A stretch of 64,000 nucleotides of DNA from Harmothoe impar. Lineage: Eukaryota > Annelida > Polychaeta > Phyllodocida > Polynoidae. Below are positions 24,701-33,800 of the stretch, in pieces; the first letter of the stretch is position 1, and each line of letters begins with the position of its first letter. The notes beneath the pieces are model-generated. The model ran no database searches and had not been told where the DNA came from. It saw only the letters and a program-made list of their open reading frames with translations. A program made the position numbers and the translations under genes. Location of the stretch: assembly GCA_947462335.1 (NCBI GenBank), contig OX381721.1, forward strand, positions 33,036,303-33,100,302. The letters are read 5' to 3'.

Positions 24701-26970
24701 TCTCTAGATGTGGGTTTACAGCGCCTAATAGCTAGAGAAAACTGTGCTTCTTTCAGTTCTTGTTCTAATTTACCATCCAAATGGTAAATTATATGAATTA
24801 AGGGAAAGTCATTTCCCTATTTGATTGCCTGGTTGTTCAAACCAGAAACGATGCATTTTTACCCTCTACATGCTTTAGAAATACATCAGCTTTTGTATTT
24901 GTCTGCTTGTAATCAGCATAGAGAGAAGAGGTCTAGAACTATGTGGGATGTGGTCGGGGAATCCAACCATGACATTTAGATTTTTCAAATTTAATCCTTC
25001 TATGGAGGAAACAAGTAAAAAAAAAGACAGTCTAGATTAATATCAAAATATATGATTGTTGCATTGATTTCCCTTTCTCTAGGCAGCAGGAGGTTATAAG
25101 AGTATGCAGCTCACTAGGTTGACAGCAGCATCTAAGAAGAGCCAACCTGTTACACAATATCTGAACTGTCTTGACTCCTTCTTCTGATAATATTTATCAT
25201 ACGAAGTTAGGGTTTGTTCCATCAGCAACATGTATAAGTAATGTAAGATATCTATACTTTTACCATATGCAGTGCTCCGACCCATAGGACCAGGTGGAAT
25301 CTGCCTAATCAGCATGCCCATTCTCTCTCTGCTACAAGCCAGGTGCTGAGGTAAGTGAGTTATACACAAACTCAATCAGCAATGTATATAAAACTCATTT
25401 GCACCATGAACGAATTACCGCCTATGCTGACGAGAAAAAAACAACATATTACTGCATATGTTGCTGGCTGAAGTGTTCTGCTGATGGACAATTAGGGTAG
25501 ACTGACCTAAAGGTAACCACGTACCATAAGATGTCCACCTTAATTATGTAGTTATTTATGTATGGTATTGCCTTTATTTGTCCTTTGCAGGAAAGACAGG
25601 AATTATCATGCATGACAATAAAAGAATGATAGTTTGCTGCTGCCTTTGCTTGACTGAGGTAAATAATCATTAAATGGGTTGCTGTGTACAATATGGTTGT
25701 ATGGTTATACCAGATAAATATCTCTGGCGGGCCTACCTTGATTTAATCATGGCAGGTAATATGTCACCTATACTGTGTACCTGGGTGTCTACAGCTTGCA
25801 GCATACACAGACGGATTACGTGATGAATCCAGCTAGCACCGGGTCTTATTGCTTGCTGCCAACCAGAGAGCAGTGGGACAATAATAAGTAATGTTTATAC
25901 AACCAGTCCAGCATTGATGAGCACACCCACCTATTACACCTAGGGAGAGGTCATTGTATCACAAGAGGAGGGTTGGTGTGTATACATACACATTGGTATG
26001 TGACAGTATATTCTGCTTTCCTGGCCTTAAAAGGTTTGAACAGTTTTAGACACGTCCCCTTTGAACTACAGGTATGTTCAAAAAGTGAATGGAAAAGGAG
26101 TAAAACTTTTTGGCCAATCATTCTGAAAGAATTGCCAATTTCTTGACCCCCCCCCCCCCCCCCATGGAGCCCCTCTCCCCTGAGGCTTAGACAGAATTCT
26201 GCCTCCCTGTGAAAATGCATCTACTCACATCCTCCCCGATGTTAAATGATAACCACTCCTCTACCCACTAATGATTCCCAGAATCACACAATAGTTGACA
26301 TTGTAGAGGCTGGTTGGGGTGTGTTAGTAGTCTGGGGCTCAACCTACCAAAACACCTTTCACAAGCCGCTTTCCCCAACGAGCAAACTGCCCAGTGTCAC
26401 AGCAACTGATGAGTGCCCCCACTTTTGAGATATAGTTTGAATCGTAATTCAGGTTAAGATTCCCAGGAAACTTTTGAGGTTTCATAGTACAGGCAGTATG
26501 TTTGAGTTATGCTTAAGCTTGCATAATAGACAGAATATAACATCCTGATTACTAATAGCTTCCCTGCGGTAAGACAGGACGGGAGCATGAGAAATAAAGC
26601 AAATATCCTATCGAAAATTGGGCTTGAGTCCATATAACTATAAAATTATGGTTCAAATTCCATTTTCCAATTTTTGGAAATTACAAGGGGTGTGGCACAA
26701 ATGCAAAAGGTCAGAGAGGCATATGATGGGTGGCAGTAGGGGATAGGTATGCTAGTTTTCTCTTCACAGTTAAGGACCAATCAATATGCTTGACAGATTG
26801 GTCTTGTGACATCAACACTGCATAGGTCAGGCCCTGACAGATGGCGTATGAATAAAACAGGGTAAACGGTGGGTGAAACAGTGGTGACAGCAGACAACTG
26901 CCCGGCTTCTGCCACCACACCACATAGTCCCTTTTCGAAATGATCAATCTAGGACCTAACTTGGGCCCAT
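21780..26970 (+). repeat. Segmental repeat, copy 1 (with internal duplication)
   Basis: Homologous in order to 42690-45790 and 53230-56440. Shared markers are CACACACCAGACAA, GCCAAGACAAGTTTACCTTC, AATCGGTTAACAAGTTTC-type text, GACGGATTAC, AATAATAAGTAATGTTTATA and ATGGCGTATG. Noncoding-looking stretches are as well conserved as the short ORFs, so I treat it as a duplicated or dispersed block and not a gene family. Edges are approximate. Confidence 0.7.
22190..25612 (+). repeat. Tandem duplication inside segmental copy 1
   Basis: Unit 1 (about 22190-24075) and unit 2 (about 24076-25612) both run from GTGGAATTAAATCCTTGATT to TGGAAAGACAGGAATTATCATG (one base different in unit 2) and are close to identical in many stretches. 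Unit 1 is longer because it keeps about 320 bp (23240-23570) that unit 2 lacks. Part of that piece resembles 44190-44270 in segmental copy 2, so unit 2 has probably lost it. Confidence 0.8.
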
Positions 26971-27195
26971 GCTGTGAAATAGAGACTAAGAGCTGCGAAA
27001 ATATTTTGTACACTGAAAGTATGCTAGAGACTAACAACATCACAAGTTGTTTTTGATTTAATATCCATTGTTTGAATTGTACATAGTGTAGTGGGTCGCC
27101 GCTGTACTATTTCTAGGGAACCAGTTGGAGTTATATTTGGTATATGTGTTGTCGTGTATCCAGGCCGCACTCCTGTCTACTGCCGAGTATAAGGT

Positions 27196-27202
27196 TATAT
27201 AA
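27196..27202 (+). promoter_or_regulatory. TATA box in the E2 5' LTR
   Basis: TATATAAG, the same octamer found in the E1 LTR (5651-5644, minus). It should place transcription start about 30 bp downstream and so define the U3/R border. Confidence 0.65.
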
Positions 27203-27779
27203 GCCCACCTGAGGAATGGTGGAGCGCGGCCTGGTTATGTGCATTGAGCCGTGACCGCCACGTGTCACCCGACATATCTCGGGTACAGTGTCGGCTCGGA
27301 TGCACCGGCGCGTGGTTACCCGGAGTTCCTCGGGAACTCAAGTGTTTACGAGTAATGGAGAGAATTACATAACGACCAGTACATAAGACCTGGAGTTCTG
27401 CTAATCGGGGACCCAGTCTTGCTGCGCACTTCGGCCAGCTTGGCTGCTCCACAACAGAGCTTCCCCGAACTCTGTTGTACCTTTTAGGCCTAGTCCTGTC
27501 GCTGCTTCCACCTTGGTCACCCTGCGTCTTTCTCTGTTCTACCCTCTGGGGGAACTAGAGGAGATAGACGCACTGGTGTACAACTCCGGGTACAGAACTC
27601 CCTACGGGGGAGTCTGTCCCAAGAGGAGTTAACCAAGATGGAAGAGAGCATTGGAACTCGGGAACTATGTACTAGACCGTGAGCGTATACCTCCTGTATG
27701 TTCATATGACCACTGGTGTTCAGAAGCCTATTTGATTATTGCTATCCGTCTGTATGATTACGAGCCGTCTGTCAGAATG

Positions 27780-27785
27780 AATAAA
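27780..27785 (+). terminator. AATAAA polyadenylation signal in the LTR
   Basis: AATAAA near the LTR 3' end. The working copy for the transcript is the equivalent at 42046-42051 in the 3' LTR. Confidence 0.65.
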
Positions 27786-27865
27786 GTGTAATTTCTGAAC
27801 AACCTATTTTCGAATCTGGAGTTTTTCATAGCAGATGTCTATCTTAGAATAGCCAACAGCTACAC

Positions 27866-27879
27866 TGGTGCCGTGACCA
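27866..27879 (+). other. Primer binding site of E2 (tRNA-His-like)
   Basis: TGGTGCCGTGACCA starts one base after the LTR and is identical to the first 14 nt of the E1 site. It is complementary to a tRNA end reading TGGTCACGGCACCA, fitting animal tRNA-His as recalled from memory. Confidence 0.82.
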
Positions 27880-27885
27880 CTTTGG

Positions 27886-27891
27886 GTAAGT
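27886..27891 (+). promoter_or_regulatory. Candidate splice donor in the E2 leader
   Basis: TTTGG|GTAAGTATT lies 6 nt after the primer site and upstream of gag. It is close to the consensus 5' splice site. A weaker GAG|GTAAGC is at about 27936. It could join to an acceptor before the third ORF. Confidence 0.5.
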
Positions 27892-27948
27892 ATTGATTTA
27901 CATTTATTTTGTTATTTTTCTTTCTGAAATTGAGAGGTAAGCTCTTAT

Positions 27949-30840
27949 ATGTTTGAACCAGAATTGGTAGGTTTCAAGGATAGCTATTACAGGTTGCTTT
28001 TGTGTGGTGAAGATATGTCAGATACAGAGGTACCTCCCCCGTCGGTTACTAACCAAGGGGAGGGGATGCGTCCTAGATTGCGATCTAGGGTGAGGTTTAA
28101 TGCTAGGCAGAAGGTGCATACGTTCAATCAGAATAGGGAAATTGGACATGGAGGGGAAGATAGCGCCCATGAAGTGAGATCTGAGGATTCACTAGGGGAC
28201 CCTCCAGCGAAACGTCCAGCTCTGGAGCCAGATAGGGAAATGGTAGGCCGGGTCCAGGTAAGGGAAACATCAAGAGAAGATGTGATGCTTGGACCGGTAA
28301 CCATAGAAGATATTGGAGAGGATAGTGACTCTAGTATACCTAGTCTGGAGGGTACAGTAGATGTACCAGTGAGATGGGAACTTAGACCGGTACCCACTGT
28401 GGAAGCAGTGGAAGGGACTAGAGTGGTGGTCCCAGTCAGTCAGGAAGGAGTTGAGGTAGTCAAAAGGGACGACCTAGGGGAAACTCCTGAGGAAGGGGAA
28501 GAGACAGCTGAGGTGATCTCCAGGGGAGATAAGCTGTTCCCAGATCCTTTTAGGCTGACGATACCAGGTCTAGAGGTTCCACCTTATGAACCCAGGGAGA
28601 GGTTGAGCCTGGATGACATAAGGACGCTCAGATTGAGAAATGAGCATGAGCATATGAAAGAAGGGATAAGATTAGAGGAGGAATCCCTTAGAAAGCTGAA
28701 GGAGGAAAGGGAAGCTTTCGAAAAGAGTTTTTTGGCAAAGAGGTCGGGAAACATTGGGGAACATGCAGCTCAGATAAAACATCTGGAACAAATTTCAGTC
28801 AATGTAGGTCTACTTGACGGAACTGAAGTCAGACTGAAGTCTGAAACAGAAAAGCTAGTGGTGCGGAATAAAGAAATTAGTTCCGAGATACTGGCAAGAC
28901 AGTTACAAGTAGCGGAGTATGATGAGTTGTTGAAGAAACAGGATAGTAAGTTAGGAGAGTTGGAAGCACTAGCTCAACAAGCTGAGAATCACATGGTGAA
29001 GAAACTGGAACCAGAAGTGACTAAGGTACAAAGGGACTCAGTGGGGACAGCACAAGAAGTGTCTAAAGATGAGACCTTTGTGACTGCCGACGAGCCCTCA
29101 GTATTTATAGTCAATACAGTGGAAGAGGTGGTGAAACCACCTGCCACTGAGGATCTAGATGGTTCCATGGTGATACATACAGCTGACATGTTATCCAGTG
29201 TGAGTGGACACTCATCCATGCATGGCAGTAAGTTTGATAAAAATGAGGAGTTCATGTTGGAACTGTGTGGTAGAGTTGAAAAGCTGTTTCAGGAGAAGTT
29301 AGATTGCTTTCTTGAGGAAACAGAGTCAGTGAGTGTGGAGAATGACACCAAGGGAGTAAAAGGAGACGTTCCGGTAGCCCAGGCTACAGGGAATAAGCCT
29401 CCTGTGGGACCAGGTAACACTGCTCCAGCTCCAGGTGCTCATTCTACTCCAGCTCCGGGAACAAGGCAGGTTCCTACAGGTCCGGTAAACGTGTCTACAG
29501 TGGGTAGACCAGGTTTGCCCAAGGGGGTAAACATGAATGCTAGGCCGCCAGGTCAAGGGAATCTGGCAGGGCCTAACACCTCCTATGGGGGGTGGAGTAA
29601 TGTTGGTCCGGATAACTGTTATGGGAACGCAAGACCTATGTTCAATATACCACCTCCCCCATTGCCTGGCAGTCATGTAACTCCAGGAAGCATGAATACA
29701 CCAAGGACAGGAGGTACTATTCAAAGTGGGACACCCTACCAACATAGGGCAAATATGTCTATGGAAGATGAGGTAGTGTTCCAAAACAATCCAGCAATTA
29801 GAAGATTGGGGATTGATGCGGTACCGAATGACGTGGGGAACTTTAAAGCAGTGGACTATGCTTTGAGTCAGACTGATATACCGTTGAGAACGGGGATGAC
29901 ACCTGTGAGAAAGCAGGCTATCAAGATGAAGCAGTATGATGGCACAGTTCCATGGAGAAAATGGTTCACACGATTTTCAGCGGATATGAGACATAATGGT
30001 TGGGAAGGCGATGAATGCCTTGCAGCTTTGTCATGGTGTCTGCGGGATGGTCCTGGTGATCCCGCTCTAACAAGCTTTGAGTTAAGCGGGGGTAGAACGT
30101 ACAAGGGATTAGTGGAAACAGCTTCTTGGGCTTTAGGTTCCACATCCGGTGCGGATCCCGCATCTGAGCTAGAGGCAAGAGTTCAGAAGCCCGGTGAAGG
30201 GCACAGACAGTTTGGAATGGCTCTCAGAGTGCTAGCACCAGAAGCATTTGCATCTATGAGTCCAAGTGATCCATGGCTGGTAAGGAAGTTGTCCAGCCTG
30301 TATATAGATGGACTTAAGGACGAAAGATTGTCGAGCGAGATTGCTTCACAGTGGAAGACCACTATGTCACTAGCAGATATCTTCGAGCTTACGGAAGATG
30401 CTCTGAGAAAGAGGAAGCTGTTGAAAACTGTAGAGGCAGCCCCTGTAGCAGTAATAGAGATGCCCGTAGAAGAGGTTGAACTGACTACAGAGGGAGTGCA
30501 AGAGGTGGCAGCAATAGATCCTAAATGGAAAGGACGTCGTTCTTTTTATGTAAGACGAAGGGTTCCAGGATCAGACGCTCAAGCGCCAGAGGAGGGTGCA
30601 TTGAAGACCATGATCGGAAAAGTCATGGAGGAGCGTAGTAAGGCTGAGAAGGCTGAAAAGGTCGCATCTCGTGGTCGCGGTAAGGGGAAACCCAACAAAG
30701 ACACGAAATGTTATAATTGTGGGAAGAAGGGTCACTTTGCAAGGACATGTTGGTCCAAGGATACTAAGAATGTATCATCGGTCGAGAAACAAAAAGACGG
30801 ACCCTCTTCTGACCAAAGCCCACCACCGACGGAAAACTAA
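27949..30840 (+). CDS. gag: gag structural protein of E2
   Basis: 963 aa from the first ATG. That ATG has a poor context, and ATG 28015 (G at -3) is an alternative start giving an acidic N-terminus like E1 gag. Features in order: an acidic disordered N-terminus; a coiled coil at about residues 232-360; a Pro/Gly-rich low-complexity region at about 480-600; a capsid-like segment from about residue 655 to 800 (Retrotrans_gag type, with the conserved W-x2-W...W...W-C-L-R-D-G-P-G stretch); a basic linker; and a zinc knuckle CYNCGKKGHFARTC with C921, C924, H929 and C934. It assembles the particle and packages RNA. The stop TAA at 30838-30840 follows the frameshift heptamer directly. The N-terminal half is an addition compared with ordinary Gypsy gags and is poorly similar between E1 and E2. 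Confidence 0.92.
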   Translation: MFEPELVGFKDSYYRLLLCGEDMSDTEVPPPSVTNQGEGMRPRLRSRVRFNARQKVHTFNQNREIGHGGEDSAHEVRSEDSLGDPPAKRPALEPDREMVGRVQVRETSREDVMLGPVTIEDIGEDSDSSIPSLEGTVDVPVRWELRPVPTVEAVEGTRVVVPVSQEGVEVVKRDDLGETPEEGEETAEVISRGDKLFPDPFRLTIPGLEVPPYEPRERLSLDDIRTLRLRNEHEHMKEGIRLEEESLRKLKEEREAFEKSFLAKRSGNIGEHAAQIKHLEQISVNVGLLDGTEVRLKSETEKLVVRNKEISSEILARQLQVAEYDELLKKQDSKLGELEALAQQAENHMVKKLEPEVTKVQRDSVGTAQEVSKDETFVTADEPSVFIVNTVEEVVKPPATEDLDGSMVIHTADMLSSVSGHSSMHGSKFDKNEEFMLELCGRVEKLFQEKLDCFLEETESVSVENDTKGVKGDVPVAQATGNKPPVGPGNTAPAPGAHSTPAPGTRQVPTGPVNVSTVGRPGLPKGVNMNARPPGQGNLAGPNTSYGGWSNVGPDNCYGNARPMFNIPPPPLPGSHVTPGSMNTPRTGGTIQSGTPYQHRANMSMEDEVVFQNNPAIRRLGIDAVPNDVGNFKAVDYALSQTDIPLRTGMTPVRKQAIKMKQYDGTVPWRKWFTRFSADMRHNGWEGDECLAALSWCLRDGPGDPALTSFELSGGRTYKGLVETASWALGSTSGADPASELEARVQKPGEGHRQFGMALRVLAPEAFASMSPSDPWLVRKLSSLYIDGLKDERLSSEIASQWKTTMSLADIFELTEDALRKRKLLKTVEAAPVAVIEMPVEEVELTTEGVQEVAAIDPKWKGRRSFYVRRRVPGSDAQAPEEGALKTMIGKVMEERSKAEKAEKVASRGRGKGKPNKDTKCYNCGKKGHFARTCWSKDTKNVSSVEKQKDGPSSDQSPPPTEN

Positions 30841-30888
30841 CAGGGGTTGTTGTCGATGACAAGATAACAACCCCACCTGTGATTGTCA
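30831..30888 (+). promoter_or_regulatory. -1 frameshift signal of E2 with predicted H-type pseudoknot
   Basis: The gag frame reads G GAA AAC TAA. Heptamer GGAAAAC (30831-30837) allows the A-site AAC to slip to AAA; its first part departs from XXX. After 5 nt a stem forms: 30843-30854 pairs with 30863-30874 (12 bp with one G-T; the outer 9 bp GGGGTTGTT/AACAACCCC are perfect). Loop bases TGACAA (30857-30862) are complementary to TTGTCA (30883-30888), giving a 6-bp second stem with connecting loops of 2 and 8 nt. This is the standard layout of retroviral frameshift pseudoknots. Confidence 0.85.
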
Positions 30889-33800
30889 AAGGTACTGTTA
30901 GGGGAGAATCAAAAGATTCCACTTCATGGGAACCGCTGGGGTTAGCCGCACCTGAGTCTGATCCGCCAGGTGGAGATGGGCCCCAGGGAACGGACGAGAA
31001 TGGTGTTGAAGATTTAGCTCATCTGGACACCGTCCGCAGAATTGAGTTGGCGGAAGAAGTAGAAAGGTTTTGTGCTTCGCGACTCAAACCCGATGATCCT
31101 ATAGTTAAGTTTCTCAACTCGAGGGGATATGACTTGGGCGGTGAAGCTGGAATCCAGAGATTTGCCTTGCAACCTTCCCCTTTACAAGGGAAGAGATGGT
31201 ACTTGCCTGTGCAGATTCAGGGTTGCTTGGGGGAATTTCTGATTGATACTGGAGCTAGTCACTCCATGATGGGTCACCATTTCTTCAAGAAGCTCGCAGG
31301 TCTGTCGACTAACCCTGTGGGGTCTGGGTCGGTCAGAAGTGCTGATGGGTCTCATATGCGGACACATGGCAGACAGGTGATACCCTTTTGGGTGAATCAA
31401 CATTCATTTGTTGTTTCAACAACTGTGGCTGAATTGACGGATGAGGGAATCTTGGGAGTAGATTTTTGTTCTCTGTATGGGGCGGTATTGGATAGTGTGA
31501 CAGGGGAACTCACTCTTCGATATCCACAAGAGATGAAAGTCCAGTGTGTACTCCGCCGGATTTCAGGCGTCTCGTCTGTCTCTCAGACAGTGCGAATTCC
31601 TCCCCGCCATGTGTGCAATGTAGTTGTATACTGCCGGGAAATGGAATTTGACCGCATGGGGGTGGTGGAACCGAATCAGCAGCATTTGAGTAAGCTGGGG
31701 TTGGTTTCCACCAGTGCCTTAGTGCAAAGTTCAAGACGAACAGTAGTACCAGTCAGTAATATGACTTTTCAGGATGTGTACCTGGAAAAGGGGACGACCT
31801 TTGGGGACGTAACATATGCTGACGTGGTAGGAAGGGCTGACTCACCAGAAGTGGAGTTAGCAGTAAAGAGAGCAGTGGAAATAGGAGCTTTGGATCCATC
31901 CGCTATGCCAGTGGTATTGCAAGACACTGGAGAGCAGGATAGGAAGGAAGGATATGGTTTGCCACTGCATCTTTTACCATTAGTGACAGATAGCCACTTG
32001 GAGACAGAGGAGGACAAACAGAGTCTAGCTCAGCTATTATGCGAGAATGCAGACTTGTTCTCCGCTCCAGGGGAGCAATTGGGTAGAACTGACCGAGTAA
32101 CTCATCGGATAGACACCGGTTCTAGCCCACCATTGCGCTTGCCATACCGGCGCCTCCCGTTGTCTAAGAAACAGGCATTGGAGGATGAGGTGGACAAGAT
32201 GTTAGGGGAAGGGATAATAAGGCCCTCAGATAGTCCATGGGCTAGTCCGGTGGTAATGGTTACCAAAAAGGATGGCACCTGTCGGTTCTGTATAGATTAC
32301 AGGAGACTGAATGGGATTACGAGGAAGAATGCCTACCCCTTGCCACGCATTGACGAAAGTCTGGATTCCTTGGGAGGCAATCACTGGTTTAGTACCTTAG
32401 ATCTCCAGTCAGGATACTGGCAGATTGGGATGCACCCAGAGGATAAGGAAAAGACAGCATTCACAACCCACCGGGGGTTGTTTGAGTTCAATGTAATGCC
32501 ATTTGGCTTATGCAATGCTCCGGCTACTTTCGAGAATATGATGGAGACAATGCTAAGGGGATTGTTGTGGAAAAACTGTCTAGTTTATCTAGACGACATC
32601 ATAGTTTTCGGGAAAACTCGGGAGGAGTGTCTATCAAATCTGAACAAGGTGATGGATCGATTGAGATCCTACAACCTTAGACTGAAAGCTAAGAAATGCA
32701 AGTTCTTCAGGCAATCAGTGGAATATCTGGGCCGAATAGTCAGTGGCACAGGTATTTCGGCGGATCCAGGGAAATTAGAGGCTGTAGCTAATTGGGCAAC
32801 GCCAAAAGACCAGAAAGAAGTGAGGTCATTTTTGGGTTTCTGCTCGTACTACCGCGATTTCATTCCCGGATTTGCTGAGGTGTCAGCTCCATTACAGGCG
32901 CTGGTAGTAGGAAAAAGGAAGGGAATGTTGAAGCTACCACCGTTTATTTGGACGGAATTAGCTGGACAGGCTTTTCAGAAGCTGAAGGAGTTATTCACAG
33001 TAACTCCTGTGCTGAGCTATCCTACTGAGGGTGATCAGTTCATCCTGGACACCGACGCTAGCAACGATAGCATAGGCGCTGTCTTATCCCAAGTGCAGGA
33101 AGGTAGAGAAGTGCCCTTGGCATTTGCTAGCAACAGCTTGAGTAAAACTCAACGCAATTATTGCACCACCAAGAGAGAGTTGTTGGCCATAGTAGTTTAC
33201 ACAAAGAAATTCCGCCATTATTTGTATGGTGGGAATTTTATTCTACGAACAGACCATTCATCCTTGAGATGGCTCCTTAATTTCAAGGAAGCAGATGGGA
33301 TGATGGGTAGATGGATCTCCGCGTTGTCTGAACTAGGGATAGAGAATACCCAGATTCAGCATCGGAGCGGAGTGAAGCACGTAAATGCGGATTGTTTGTC
33401 TAGGAGACCAATCCGAAGATGTGCAAGAATGGACTGTGAAGACTGTGGCATACATAACGCGTTGGTGGCCCCAATAATGAATTTTGATCCGGCCTGGGAA
33501 GAGAACTTGGTGTTTTGGTCGGCGGAGTCCATACTTGAAGCTCAGCAGGATGACGATGGTATCAATATGATACGGAATCTGATCCTGGAGAGAGCTGCTC
33601 GTCCCGTCAGACCTGCTCTGTCATTAGAATGTGTGGAAGTAAGGAACTTAGTGGGTCAATGGTCGCAGCTGGTAGTGCGAGACGGCCTATTGTGTAGATG
33701 GAAAACTCTTGAAGGCAAAGCCAGGAGGAGGCTACAGATAGTCTTGCCAGCTTCTCTGAGATGGGAAGTATTCGAGTTTTTCCATGGTCATCAGACTTCC

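Larger units (their letters stand above)
27087..27864 (+). repeat. 5' LTR of E2
   Basis: 778 bp, TGTAG...CTACA. It carries a TATA box TATATAA at 27196-27202 and the polyadenylation hexamer AATAAA at 27780-27785. It matches 41353-42130 throughout by eye. The short minus-strand ORFs that occur in both LTRs are not genes. The three bases before it (TAG) also precede the 3' LTR, so the true edge could be 3 bp earlier. Confidence 0.95.

Noticed and set aside
27195..27705. Minus-strand ORFs repeated in both LTRs (also 41461-41971)
   Set aside because: They are identical in the two LTRs only because the LTRs are identical; they overlap TATA and leader sequences on the sense strand.
30879..30881. 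Independent start of E2 pol at this codon
   Set aside because: It is GTG, not ATG. The frame is open further upstream to 30813, and no ATG precedes the protease site, so frameshift entry fits better.
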